A stretch of 64,000 nucleotides of DNA from Phylloscopus collybita (Eukaryota > Chordata > Aves > Passeriformes > Phylloscopidae), in NCBI GenBank assembly GCA_027886175.1, contig JAJNNQ010000023.1, positions 4,946,501 to 5,010,500 of the forward strand, written 5' to 3'. Numbering within the stretch: the first letter of the stretch is position 1; every line of letters begins with the position of its first letter. The position numbers and the translations under genes are program-made. The notes below the pieces were generated by a model. It saw nothing but the letters and a program-made list of their open reading frames with translations. It did not search any database and was not told where the DNA came from. Of this stretch, positions 1-12,881 are shown in pieces.

Positions 1-3000
1 CTTGCTGAAGAACGGGCTACAGAAAGGTAAGAAACCCCCAGGAATCTTTGGACGTCACATTGTCATTTGTAGCAGCTCCTGCAGGAAGGGTGTGAACTAC
101 CTGAGTTGTCACACCCTCTAAAGCCCCTTGCATGTGCCAAGTTTGGCATTTCATTGATTCTCAGTGAAAAGCCTGAAACAAAGTGAATTAACCATCCAAA
201 GCAAGCCATTTCACCAACCTGTTCTGCTGCCTGGGATCCAAATCTCTGCTTCTGCCAGGCTGAGAAGTTTCCCTGTGGCTGCAGCTTGGTCAGTTGAAGA
301 ATTTATACCCGTTGGGACGTCTCTGTAATTTATACCATGTCTGGAACTGACAGCAGGGCTTTGTGGGCTTCTCAGAGAAACTCATGTGATCCATTTTGTG
401 CAATAGCTGATTTTGGGGAAGCTGGAAAGAGATGAGGAGATAAGGGTTATTTACCTAGCCAGAACATGAGTTGACAACCCTGCTTAGCATGGCATGGACT
501 GCTCAGTCACAGGGTCATGGTCACCACAGAGCAAGGCCACCCCACCAAATCAATCTCCCTACATGCATGAGGTCTCTTCCCTTGAGGAGAAGATGGTTTT
601 GGTGATGAACTTATCTTTGGTGATGATTTTGTGCTTGGCTTTCTGCTTATGGGAGCACAGTAAACATTGTGCCCCACCCTGTGCTATTCAAATCAATCCA
701 CTCCATGCCTCAAAAGCTCTTGAGGAAAAGGAAGAAATTTGCATTTGTACCTGTTCAGTGCCACGGGTAACTCAATCCTTTCCCACCCATGGTGTCATCA
801 ATGAGGAAGGTTTAGCACTAGAGAGGGTGAGGATGTAGGGACCAGAATTTGTGTTCTCCTTTGCTGACGCACTGCCTTTGATTTTTCAGGGTGTGATCAC
901 CTTTCTCTGGACCTCAGGACCTTGGACTCCTCTCCTTCCAAGAAGTAACCATGTCACAAACCACAGGGCAGATATGATTTAAACTTTTGTCTGGTGAGGG
1001 GACAGTTTCTGCTCAAGGTCCCTTTCAACCAACTATGTTTTGTGGGGGACATATAGGGGTCCCACGGCAGTTCTGGGTGGATGGGCCAAATTTCAATCCT
1101 TGAAATGCCTCTTTTGGAGATGTCTCTGCTGCTTTCCCTCTTCAGGGCAAGCACAGAGCTGGGGCCATTTGCTGTGTGTTCTCTCAGTCCCATTCCTGCC
1201 CGCTTGTGCCCTTCTTGCCGCACTGCAAGGACAGCACCGAACCGAATTGTGTGGGATGGGGAAGGAGCGCTCAGGATCCACCGTGCGGCTCAGGGAGAGC
1301 CCCGTGTGTCCCTCCCGTGCTGCCACCAGCCGGCTGCCACCAGGTGTGCCGTGCCCGGCCTCTGCTGAGCCATAGGGACTCCTTTTGGGCTGAGTGCTTG
1401 ACATCTCCTCAGGCTGCAACCTTCCCCAGGGGAAGCCCAGACCTCCCAGAAGTAAATCCGAGCTGATAATCATGTTTTGCAGAGGCCAGAGGTCCAGAGG
1501 CCCCTCGGGCTAAACGTGCTGCTTTACCCTGCCTCTTTTGTCCTTACCAGCCAGCAACAGAGCAAAGAGTGTTTACTGCCTCGGGCAATGCTCCCAGTCC
1601 CCCCCGGCAGCCACCGTACAGCGCAACAAATTCATTAGCAACAACACAAGAATCATTAAATAACGTCAGTAATGAATTGCAGGTGTTACTGTGCTGCTTT
1701 TCACCCGCAAGGATGCCAGCAACAAAACCCTCGGAGGCTGCTCCATCCCATCAGGACGTGCCCCGGGAGGGAGAGCTGGTGCGAGCGAACCTGTTGAGGT
1801 AAGCAAACCCCTCGGGGAGCAGACCCTGGCTCTGATGCACTGCCAGGTGTCCCCGGGCAGCCGGGACGCTGACGCCGTGTCAGTCACTCAGGGATTAATC
1901 ACTGCGGCTTGCGTGAGCGCACCTGGCACTGCTTTAGGGCCACCCTCTTGTCTTGGGGCTTTTTTTTTTTTTTTTTTTTTTTTGGTGTTTTTGTTTTGTT
2001 TTGTTTTTTTTTTCCTTACAAAAATAAGCTGCCTTTGTCGCTGTTTTAGTTCCTCTCTGCTCATTGCCTTCCAAGCCCCCCCTGATGCTGTCTTACAGCC
2101 TTTCCCCATTTTCCCACTCTCCTCCCATTTCTCACCCATCTGATGGCTCTGCCTTCACCCCTCTCCAAACCCTGTGCCTGTCCCAGGGCCATGGTGTGAC
2201 ACACACAGAGTCTGGGCCTGGAAATCTCCATTCCCAGAGTCAGGACATTGCAGGTAAAATGAACAAGAGAGGAGCAGCGTGTCCCGGGGGATACATGTCA
2301 GCATGTCCCAGGGGATACAATCCACCGCCACCGATTCACCCTCGGGTGTCATGTATTGGGACAGCTTCGTGCTTCGGTCAGCATCAGGGCTTGGCTCCAT
2401 CTTTCCGACAGCAGAGGGTGCCCGGGAACCGGGAACGCCGTGCTGGAGACACTGCCTGGGGCTGTCCAGCTCCCCGAGGGTCTCACCCAGCCGGGAATTC
2501 TGTGTCAGCATAAAAGACACCAGAGGCCGGACACTGCACCCCCTGCACATCGCAGTGAAGCACCGAGTTACACACAGGGTTTGGGGTTTTTTTTTTTAGT
2601 CTCCAGAGAGGGAAAAGAGGTGAGGAAGGGAATGTTTCCAGCCCTTAACGAGTTTCCCTGGTTTATCAGATTCCTGTTGCACAGTTTGTTGTGCAGTTCC
2701 TGGGAAAGCAGAATTCTGTGGGTGTAGGCAGGGCAGATGAGGGACAGGGATGGTGACTGGGTCTGCTGTTGTCTTCCTAGTGACAGTAGGGAGAGATATA
2801 AACAAAAAAAACCCCCAAATAAACAGATAAATAACTGTCGGGGGGTTTTAGTGAGGAAAAGCTGAGCTGTGAACATCCCTGGTATTACTTTGAAATCAGT
2901 CACCAAACTACTCTCAGCCAGCTCTACACAGAGCAGGATTATCCATCAAGGTCTCAGCTCTGACAGGACCGTGAGAGGAGGCCAGGGAGGGTTTGTGCTC

Positions 3001-3434
3001 CTCTGACCCACCCTTCCTCCTCCGGCTACTGCTGCCCCTTTGCTTGAGATGGAATAGGGGCATATTGGGCAGGACACAACCCAGCAGCCCTTCTGACAGC
3101 CTGCTCTGCTTTGGGGACACGTAAACCTGGTGAATTGTTGCTGTGTGACCCCTGAGCCCAACAGAGCGATGCTGCTTAATTGGAGCTTTTAATGCGCCGT
3201 GGAGCTGGGTGCGCGTTACAAGGCGCCGGAGGATGCTTAGGACCCAGGGGAAGCGCTGTGGAGCCTGGCTTGGAACGACTCCTGCCTCCCCGGCCAGGAC
3301 TTCTCAGGTGTCCTGCTACACGGAGCTGTGCGAGGCCAGCGGGGCCCTCCCGGCAGCTGCCCCTGCCCCAGCTCCGTGCCCATGCTCTGCACTCCCTGGG
3401 CACCCATGTGCTGGCCCGGGGAGCCCTTTGCACC
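1..3434. other. Non-coding region upstream of USH1G
   Basis: I see no convincing coding exon here. The open frames are short, lack family resemblance and have no supporting splice structure. The stretch holds a 24-base T run (1960-1983) and a 22-bp imperfect duplication near 2279-2322. The last 250 bases turn GC-rich toward the USH1G start and probably contain its 5' UTR. In mammals OTOP2 lies head-to-head with USH1G, so its first exon could fall here on the minus strand, but I could not recognise one. Confidence 0.6.
1960..1983. repeat. Poly-T run (T24)
   Basis: This is an uninterrupted run of 24 T followed by further T-rich sequence to about 2013. It could be a simple repeat or the oligo(A) tail of a minus-strand retroinsertion. 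No recognisable element body adjoins it. Confidence 0.9.
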
Positions 3435-6400
3435 ATGAATGACCAGTACCACCGAGCCGCCCGGGATGGCTACCTGGACCTGCTGAAGGAAGCCACCAAG
3501 AAGGACCTGAACTCGCCGGACGAGGATGGCATGACCCCGACCCTCTGGGCCGCCTACCACGGCAACCTGGACGCGCTGCGGCTCATTGTCAGCAGAGGGT
3601 GAGTGAGCTGCTCCGTGGAACACAGCAGCTGGGACCCCCTTCTTCCCCCTTCCCTCTTTGCAGGTCGGTGTGCCCCACAAAATGATGGCTTCAGTCCATA
3701 AGACCCCCACTCTCCTGTCCTCCCTGCTGTTACTGTTCTTTGCTTGTGGCACTTTGAATCTAATCCAACACTCCTGGTAACTGCTCTGTGTTTTCTCAGC
3801 TCCTCTGGCCCTGTAAGTGCTTCTGCCCCCCAGCCTGCAGTAGGGATGAGTTCCCCTTTCCAAGTGCTTTGTGATCTTTTACAGGTCCTGTAAAGATAAA
3901 CACATTGTGTTGCTGGCATGAAAAAAAAGCCCTTTTAATTGAGGGGGCAAAGAAAATAACTCCTCCTCTGTCCCAAGAATGCTTGCAGAGGGATGTGTGC
4001 AGTGCCAGCTGGCAATGGGTGGCACTTGTCTGTTTTACCCAAAGCAAGGTCTCAGTATGTGACCCCTGAGCAGCTTGTTGTACACTTGGAGCCTGGGAAA
4101 TTCAGGTTTTCCAAGAGCAGATTTATTTAGGCCCAGTCCCCTCCCCAGGAGGGCCTGCTACATATTGGTGTGACTCTCTGTACCTCACCCTGGGCTGCCA
4201 AATCTCAAGAGTTTATGGCTCTTTAAATGTGGATAGGGTGGAGAGGTGGGAGTGGGATTAAGGGGACTTGTCAGACTGGAGGGATTTACACCTTGGTGTT
4301 GGGGGAACCACACAAGGTCTGTAAAGCAAGATCTGCCATTCCTAATTTCCTTGGGCAGTCTGACTCTCCAGTTCTTACTAACACCCCAAGGACACATCCC
4401 AGTGCTTCCTTCTGCTCCAGTAGCTCTTCTGAGCACCTCATCTAAAGCCAGACACAAGTTGGAATGGCTTCTGCCTTGTGTTGAGAGATCAGTGGTGCTG
4501 ATTTTTTTTATGTCTTTCTAGTATTGAGGGATGGTACTGAGGTCAGCAGCCTGGATGGACATCTCCTTGGAAGGGCTTTACTTCTCCACGTTGGGCTTGG
4601 TGGGACTGTCAGCTCCCATGTAGGGATTTTTCATCCACCCTGGGCTGTGTTAGCAGCTCTTGTACCTGAGCAGCCACACCTCCACTGCACCTGTTCCTGT
4701 GCTCTTGCACATCATCTCCTGATGCTCTGGTTTGCTTGTGCAAAACACTCAGCCAGAACCTCATCTGTGCTAACAGGCAGAGCTCCTCCATCCATTGCTG
4801 TCCATTCATTGTAAATCATTTCCTTTCAGATCCTGAACTGAAGGCTGTGTACAGAGTGGCTTTGAGAAATCCTTGAGCACCTGATGCAGTAGGAGTGTGT
4901 TCAGGAAAAGATTATTTCTGTGTCTGGAAGGGAGAGAACAAGGCAGTGCTCTGAGTGGAGCATCCTGAGGTGGTCCTGGGCTGAGAGCCCTGTGCTGCTC
5001 CCCTGGGTCTACCTCCCAGGAAAGACTGTGCCCAGCAAAAACCTGCCCAGAGCTCCTGTCAGGACAGGAATTGCTAGCTACAGCCAGAGAGACATGGAAG
5101 GAATGCTCAGGGAATGAGACCTTGAAGTTAAAAATGGTTCCAAAGACTCTCTGATGGCCAAAAAGTCAATCTGGAAGGCCAAAGCAGTGGATGCCCCTCC
5201 AGAAAGGCAAAGCCTTTTGGACTGACTTTATAATCTCCTTATATCACTGTATCTCCTCATATTGCTCATCTCCAGCACAGGGCACCCTGCAGCACCACTG
5301 CCTGCTGTGCCAACCCCCATCCAAACCAGCAGTTTCTGCCTCTCCACAAAGCCCAAGGCTGCTTTTATAAACTCACGTTGGCTTAAAAGGTCCTCGTGGG
5401 CTCAAATCGTGTCTGAGTGCAACTTGGCTGCTGTTTAATTAACAACCTGATATACATTTGTTCCTGACAAGGAAAATAGCTTGGCAAAAGCCCAGTGCCC
5501 TTTACATGATGGATGGTGGAGCAAGGTGTGTGGCTGTGGGACTGCAGGATGTGTTTGCATTCGTGCATTCATCTCCATGTGTCAGATCCTTGCCCAGGGC
5601 CACAGAGAGACCAGCAAAGTGTTTGGCATGGAGGCAGGCACAGCCCTGCTCCTTGGAGCTGGCTTTGGGTTCTGTGAGAGGCAGGAAAGCCCCAGCCTGG
5701 GGACAAGGGTGCCAGGGAGGAGGAATTGTGCAAGACCCAGCAGAGCCTGAGGGCAGACCCTGTAATTTCCTGCCAGTGCCCAGGATGATGTGCCACAGTA
5801 TTTAAGCCTTGTTCAGTAACAATATACAATGCAGCCTTAATGCTGTATTATATATTGTTACTATTACACCTGCACTATAACCACCGGGAGGCAAGAGGGA
5901 GGATCCCTGAATATCCCAAAATGTCAGGGAACTGCATTCTGGCCTCTGCTGCCAAAATATTCCTCCTTTGGTTCAGAGAGCCCTGCACTATGAGACAGGA
6001 GAGTGTGGGACTAAGGCATGGAGCAGTGTCTGGGGGAGCAGAGCCTTTGGGGCTGGGCTGGCTCCACGCAGGGATGGGGTGGGAGACATCTTCAGCATCT
6101 GAGGGGGCTGGTGAGCCTCCATCTGGGTTGCATGGGAATGTCAAAGCACAGAGGGTGATGGGGGAGTCCTGGGGCAGAAAGAAACACCAGAATCTCCTTG
6201 CCAGTGCTGGGCAGTGGCACCAGTGCCCAAACAAGCTGGGACATTGAGTGCTAGGGCCAGGCTGTTATGAAATGCCCTAGTGAGGGTGGCCAGAGGAAGC
6301 CTGAGAGAGCAGGCTGTGGGAGGGGGCTCCAGGGGGCCAAAATCACAGCTCTAATGGTTGTGCCAGGCTGATGGGACACACATCTAGGCTCTGCCATCAG

Positions 6401-9400
6401 TGAAGGAGCCTCATCCGTATGTGTTCAGCAGATTGTGGTGTCAGGCTGAAACAAGAAGGGGGAAAGAAAGCCTTTGGTAGATCCTTGAGGTAGATCCCTG
6501 AGGGAAGCTTGGAAGGTGTAAAGAAGCAGGCTTATTGCACTGCCCTTACCAGCTGGTGGTGTGTCTGTGCCTCTGTGCCCCTTTGCAACGGATGGAGAGA
6601 GGGTTTGGGATGGAGGGATCAGCAGTGGCTCATCCTTCTTGCTTGCCACACAAAAAGCCTTTTTCTTCCTCCTGGCTGGGCTTCAGTGAGGAAAACAAAC
6701 TCAATTAACATGATGGCTGGGAAGAGGCAGGCGAGCTGGCATTTAGCATTGCAGCTTTTCAGACACTGTCATTCTTCAGTGTGGTTCATTAGGCACTGCT
6801 GTGGCAGTGGTGGGCACCAGTCCAGCTCCAGTTATAGGCAGGTCTGGGGGCCTTGGCTGGGATCAGGCAGGACTTCCTTGGAGCAGACAGCAGGAGAAGT
6901 GAGGATGTATCTGCAGGTCCTCACTCAGCTTTGTCACCCAGCAGAGCTGGTCCTCATTCTCCCTTCTTACAAAAACAAGGGGCACAGATACTTTGGATGT
7001 CAGTGGCAGAGGGGACAAGTGGCTCAGCCGTGGTTTGGGGGTGATGGTGGCTCCTGACATCAGCCAGGCTCCTTGAGGGCATCACATCACCCCAGCCCAG
7101 GCAGGGCTGCAGCGGAGGTTGCAGCAAAGGCACGTGAAGGTGATGTGCATCCTCTGCACACCACAGGGCTGGAGGCCACGTGGGAGCCAAGGCAGCCTGG
7201 CTGTGTTGGTGGGGACCTTCCCTGGGCGATGACCTGCCGGGAAGGTGAAGGAGCAGGGTGGGGCACTGTTGCAGCTTCGTGGCTTCCGGCAGCTGAGCTG
7301 TCTGCTGGGAATGAGGATCAGCCCCAGGCACGGCGAGGTGCTGAACCAGGAGACATGGCCCCTGGGCACTGCCCCAGCATGAACCTGGCACAGGGACTGC
7401 CAGCCCAGCTTTCTGCTGGGACAAGAGGCAGAGAGCCCTGCCTGGCATGACCCTCACCTACAGCATCTCTGCTGAATCCTTGGGCTACCACCACCTGGGG
7501 AAAACTTGGTTTACAGGACCCAAAGCTCTGCTCTGAGCCCAAAACCTCATTTTTTCTGCTCTTTTCTAGGCTTTGCTTGGGTCATTGCCCTGGCTGACTA
7601 TGATGAAGGTAGTGAGGATTGTTCCTCAAGCCATAAATTATTTTTTTTTTCACTCCTCCTCTATGCAAAACAATTTTATGGGAGCAGAGACACTCTGTAC
7701 CCAGTTGGCTCCTGGTCTGTGGGCCCGATTCCTCTCACACACCCATGAGCCAAGGATGAGCCAGCCCTTTGCTATCGGAGGAACGTCACACATGCAGCCA
7801 GGGAAGAACATATGTAAGTGCCACTGGATTTCCCAGCTAATTGGGATCCGAAGGGAGAAGCAGAGGGGGAAAACCAGCAGGAAGGGAGTGAGCGTGCATG
7901 TCATGGTGCAAACACAGTGACTCAAGAGATGCACATGTCCACCTAAGGGGTCCAATTAACAGTGTTTTAATAATGATTATTACAGGAGTTGACTAAGTGC
8001 TCAAAAAATGCTTTGAAGCTGAGAAGTGCTGCACTCTACACCTGTTATTAAAATACGTTCCCACTTAGTGGACCCTGCAGTCAGCATCTCCTCATGTGCA
8101 GCACCCCGGAGGTGAAGTTTTGCTCAGACAGACACCTGCCAGAGGGAGGACCTCATGTTTATTATCTGAGTTGAATCAAACATCTCTACTTTGCAAGTCA
8201 CCGTTCTTCTTTCCTTCTGATGCATTTTTAGTGCCTGCGGCAGACATTTATAGGGCAGCTGGCCCGAGATATCTAATTTTGCTCTAATACTCTTATTTCT
8301 AGACAGTGGAAATGACCAGGGAAAGCTGTTTTTGATGTTCTTTCCCCTCACTCTCTCAGAAAAGTGAAAGACCTTCACATATGAAACCCCCAAGACCTCC
8401 CTGGCTTTGCCCCACTGCCCCCTGAACCAGACAGGTCTGAGAACAGGCTCCAAAAGGTACTTGATGGATTGAGCATCCACACACTTGGTTTAGGGAGGAA
8501 GTCTGTCTCCAGTGAGTCCACTTCTCGGTCACTGTCTACATCGTGAGTCCACATACACATTGGGACCCTCAGGCTGCCCTGGCTCACCTGCCCACACATG
8601 CCAGGCACACAAGTGCCCTTTCAGAGCACACAAAACAAACCCACAGCTCTTCATGCACCAGAGTCTCTCCAGCAGCACCAGCAGTTCCATGTGGAACAGG
8701 TTCACTGGCTCTTTAAATCCAGCTCCATCAATAATTTACTCCTGTCTTGCAATTCATCAAATATTTATCCTCCCCATGCATTTCCCAGCCTGGACATGTC
8801 ACTATGAGAGTAGAGGCAAGGGCTGGGGAGTTACTGCTCCTGGAAACTCGGCATTGCCAGATGCCTTCTCTCCTTCTCTGGGCTTCATGTCTCCTCAACC
8901 CTGTGATCTCCTACCTGCCCCCTCCTCATCACGCATTTTTCTCCTCCTATGAGAGATGTCAAAGGCTCTGGCTCAGAAGTCCTGAAGTTTTTTTGGGTTT
9001 TTTTGGCCTCACAGATTTCAATTTTGATTAACTTACCGAATTTCCCAATGAGCTCAAGGTTGTACCTTACTATGTTTCTGTAATTTAATGAAAATATGTT
9101 TATGATGGAGTTGCTGTTCATGCTCCCACAGAGAAGGCTGAGTGCACCTCATAGCAGCTTTCAGGGAGTAAAGTTATGAAGTTCATGCTCTGGATGCAAA
9201 TAATCTCCAGCTTAACCTCTGGACAGGCTTTATTGCTTCTTTAAAGCCTGAGGATTGCAAACTTGGCATTACACTGACTGGGCAGTTCCTCTCTGTCTCT
9301 GCTGCCCCTTGGACAGTTTTCCAAGCAGGCAGTGGGGTCCCTGTGCGGGGATAAATGTGCTGGATGAGGCTGTTTCTGGGGTTTGTGCACTGGCACAAAG

Positions 9401-12143
9401 TGATGAAGGTGCAAAGAAGTCCCTCTGCTCCTGTGATCTCCTGCTCTTTCCCTGGAGAAGTTTTTGGACTCTTTGAAGTCAGACAAGTCATAGCTCAGAG
9501 CACATGGGATTTGGGACAGGGTTCTGGGTTCTGCTGCTCCCAGCTCTTATCAATGCAGACCCTAAAGCAGCAAGGAGCTAAGTAACCCTTGCTGAAAGTG
9601 TGCATTTTAGGAGTTGGACCTGATGACCCTTGATGGGTCACTTTCAGCTTTCTATATTCTATGATTCGCTTTCTGCACTCCTGGTGTCACCATGGATGGG
9701 AGCTGAGCTCTGTCTGGAGGAGGAACAGTGCTGGGTTCCTCTGGACCTCACTGAAAGGGTGGTGTGGGAACAGGCAGGAGCTGTGCTGAGCCAGAGCCCT
9801 GCTGCCCACGAGGAGTTGCTCCTGAGGGTGGTGGAGCTACCCAGCCTTAATAAAAGGCTTTGCCATATCCATGTGCACGGAGGGAGAGCACCCTGTTGAC
9901 AGATACTGCTGCTGGCTGAATCTCATTAGCACACGCGCTCGGGAGAGGGCTGGTGCCAGCAGGGGTGTGAACTCTCTCTCGTTTCACCTGAGCACAAATA
10001 CAGAGGAATGTCAGGAGGACAGCCTTCCCTTGAATCCCAGGCACAGGAGGCAGGAGATGCAGGCAAGCAGTTGTGTCCAGGGACAGGGGCTGGCGTGGTG
10101 CGAATGGAGATGCTACTGGCAGTGTCCAGCTCTCGAGGAGTGCAGAAACCTAATCTCCAGTGTCTCTGAAACTGGATTCTCAGGATGTGCTAATACCAAG
10201 GTGCTTCCAGCCATGCTACTGAGACCAAGCACAGTACAGCAAAACCCCCCACAAAACCCCAGTGCCGAGGCCAATGACAGCAGAGTCACTCTTACTGTCT
10301 CCTGCCAACATTCCCTGTTGTGCCGCAGCTTTCCCCAGGTGCCAGGGAACAGGTGTGTGGGAAGGTACAGCAGCTGGGGGGTTTCAGATGGATGTTTCAT
10401 GGTGGGATCCCAAGGTGTCCAACCCAGGATGTGGCATACAGAGAGGCATTTTGGCATGCCCCCCCACAGAGCCTGAACGAAGCCAAGATCTGCAGGCAGA
10501 ATCCGACTAGGATTTAATGGGATATTTGAGATTTGAAATTTTATAACAAGCTTAAGGTCTGAGCTGGAATCAGACCCGTATCTCAGTTCTGGGCTATTCA
10601 GAATCTGGCTTGCCTTTCTGCAGAAGTTGGTTTGATGTGGGAACACATTTTTCTTGAGACCTAAATTCAAGTCACATTACCATAGACTTACACGTGGGGC
10701 ACATGATTCCACATCAGTAGTACACCCCTCCAGAAGACCCCTTTAAAATTAAGTTGCAGGAACCAGAGGTGCATAGCTTGATATTTCAAAGACTTAAGAG
10801 TTCATGGTGCTGATTTGCCCCTGCACAGCTGGGAATATCAAAGTGGAGTCTGTCGTCAATCCCTGCATGCTAACAAGTTGTTTTTCTTGCTGCTTAGGGG
10901 TGATCCAGACAAATGTGACATCTGGGGGAACACCCCCCTTCACCTGGCAGCAGCCAACGGCCACCTGAACTGCCTCTCCTTCCTCATCTCCTTTGGGGCC
11001 AACATCTGGTGCCTGGACAATGACTACCACACCCCACTGGACATGGCAGCCATGAAGGGGCACATGGAGTGTGTGCGGTACCTGGACTCGATTGCTGCCA
11101 AGCAGAGCAGCCTCAACCCCAAGCTGGTGAGCAAACTGAAGGACAAGGCCTTTCGGGATGCAGAGCGGAGGATTAAGGACTGCGTGAAGCTGCAGAAGAA
11201 GCACCACGAGAGGATGGAGAAACGGTACAGAAAGGAGATGTCAGATAATTCAGATACCATGAGCTTTTCCAGCTATTCAAGCAGCACCTTAAGCAAGAAG
11301 TTCCAGCACATGTCTATGGTGACTTCCTTGCCATACTCACAAGCCACCATCCACGGCACAGCCAAGGGAAAGACGAAAATACAAAAGAAACTAGAGAAGA
11401 AGAAGCAGGTGGACGGGACGTTCAAGATCTACGAGGACGGGAGGAAGAGCGTGCGGTCCCTCTCTGGTCTGCAGCTGGGCAATGACGTGATGTTTGTGAA
11501 GCAGGGCACCTACGCCAGCCCCAAGGAGTGGACTCGCCGCAATATCCGGGACATGTTCCTCACGGACGACGACACTGTCTCCCGTGCCATAAGCGACCCA
11601 GGTTTGCACATGGACTCGGCCCACTCGGAGGTCAGCACCGACTCCGGACACGACTCCCTGTTCAACCGCCCCGGGCTGGGCACCATGGTGTTCCGGCGCA
11701 ACTACGTCAGCAGCGGGCTCTTTGGGATCGGCCGGGAGGACGGGGCCGCGCCGGGGGAGGACGGTGCCGACGGGATGGGCGTCAGACTGCGGAGCCGCCT
11801 GCAGCGCTCGCCAAGTCTCAACGACAGCATTGGCAGTGCCAACAGCCTGCAGGAGAGGAACGCGGAGGAGCTGCCCTGGGATGAGGTGGAGCTGGGCTTA
11901 GACGATGACGACGAGCCGGACACCAGCCCCTTGGAAACTTTTCTGGCTTCCCTGCACATGTTTGAGTTCATCTCCATCCTGAAGAAGGAAAAGATTGACT
12001 TGGAAGCCCTCATGCTGTGTTCAGACAATGACCTGAAGAGCATCAATATCCCGCTGGGCCCCAGGAAAAAGATTGTGGATGCCGTCCAGAGGAGACGACA
12101 AACGCTGGAGAAGCCAGATGTCATTGTAGATACTGAACTGTAA
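3435..12143 (+). CDS. USH1G: USH1G (SANS) scaffold protein, ankyrin repeats plus SAM domain
   Basis: Two coding exons are seen: 3435-3598 and 10898-12143, joined in phase 2 across a 7.3 kb intron (donor GGGTGAGT, acceptor TGCTTAG). The spliced product is 469 aa; human is 461. It begins [20 protein letters not shown]. Ankyrin repeats cover about residues 1-130 (including [18 protein letters not shown]), followed by a charged central region with the conserved block [22 protein letters not shown] domain lies at about 398-460, and the C-terminus DTEL is a class I PDZ ligand. In mammals the protein links harmonin, cadherin-23 and myosin VIIa at the upper tip-link density of hair cells. The start at 3435 has A at -3 and matches the family N-terminus. 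An in-frame upstream ATG at 3192 has poor context. The TAA at 12141 overlaps a GTAAGT donor, so a further 3' exon is possible without changing the protein. Confidence 0.96.
5815..5862. repeat. Near-perfect 48-bp inverted repeat (hairpin)
   Basis: A 12-bp perfect inverted repeat (AGTAACAATATA / TATATTGTTACT) continues inward with about 7 more pairs, counting wobble, around an 8-base loop (CCTTAATG). It lies in USH1G intron 1. It could be a miniature inverted-repeat transposon remnant or a pre-miRNA-like fold. No target-site duplication was identified. Confidence 0.75.
9606..9667 (+). mobile_element. CR1 LINE, 3'-terminal fragment
   Basis: The segment contains AGGAGTTGGACCTGATGACC, then GGTCACTTTCAGC, and ends ATTCTATGATTC. 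This matches the well-known 3' end of avian CR1 retrotransposons (TTGGAC..GATGA, then the ATTCTATG tail). Only the terminal 60 or so bases are clear. CR1 copies are typically 5'-truncated, so this is a dead copy. It lies in the sense orientation in USH1G intron 1. Confidence 0.8.
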
Positions 12144-12145
12144 GT
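12139..12145 (+). promoter_or_regulatory. USH1G: Candidate splice donor overlapping the USH1G stop codon
   Basis: The last codons read GAA CTG TAA GTA, so GTAAGT at 12140-12145 is a full-consensus 5' splice site overlapping the terminal Leu codon and the TAA. If it is used, exon 2 ends at 12139 with CT, and any base supplied by the next exon still gives Leu. If it is not used, the protein ends DTEL at once. From memory, mammalian USH1G has a third exon carrying the extreme 3' end, which favours real use. Confidence 0.55.
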
Positions 12146-12850
12146 AGGAGATGCGGTGTCTGAGAGGTTAAACTCTTCAGCAGATGGAGATGTGAATAAT
12201 GTAAGGTCTTGTTTTCAACTTGCTTTGGAAGAGTAGGAGTCCAGGTAACCTCAGCACTTCTGTGTGTGGGCAAATTCCTGCTCGTGTGGAAAGGATGAGA
12301 GTTTGGAGAGGTGGCAATAGCGTTAGTTCATTACTCAACAACCTTAATGTAACTGGGCAGGACGTGAAGCCCTTGTTTCATTTCATAACCCATTTGAATG
12401 CAGACTACTCTGTGGTCTGATGCTTCTCAGTCCACGTAGCTGAGATTTTCAACCACACTCAGGCTTGTCTTGACTCTTCACCTTTTGAAGACATTAGGAA
12501 ATCAACCGCAGTTCCCAGTGGGAGCAGGCTGATGGCAGTGCCCAGTGGCATTGGGAATCCTTCCCCAAATGCTTGAGATCTTACTCAGGTCTCTGGAGAC
12601 TGCATACCTGGGTTGGAGTTGTTGCTGCTTTATGATGTTTCCAGGGTTTTGTTGGTAGGGTTAAAGGATTGTGTACCTGTCAGAGAGTCAAAGGGAAGGC
12701 CACATGCTGACACCCCAATTCACTGAGTCGTTTGGGCTTCCCAGCCTTCAGATATCAGTGTGCTGCTTTTACAGCCTTTCAGGATAGCTTGTTCTTGGAT
12801 CCTCAGGGTGCTGATAGATTTTTTCCTCTTTTCCTTTGCAGATAGCAGCA

Positions 12851-12853
<3 letters not shown>

Positions 12854-12879
<26 letters not shown>
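12854..12879. repeat. Poly-T run (T26)
   Basis: This is an uninterrupted run of 26 T in the region downstream of USH1G, possibly in its 3' UTR or a 3' intron. Confidence 0.9.

Positions 12880-12881
<2 letters not shown>

Noticed and set aside
1005..1045. CR1-like 3' end (CAAGGTCCCTTTCAACC then CTATG)
   Set aside because: It resembles the CR1 tail but lacks the TTGGAC..GATGA block and the ATTCTATG repeats. It is too diverged to call.
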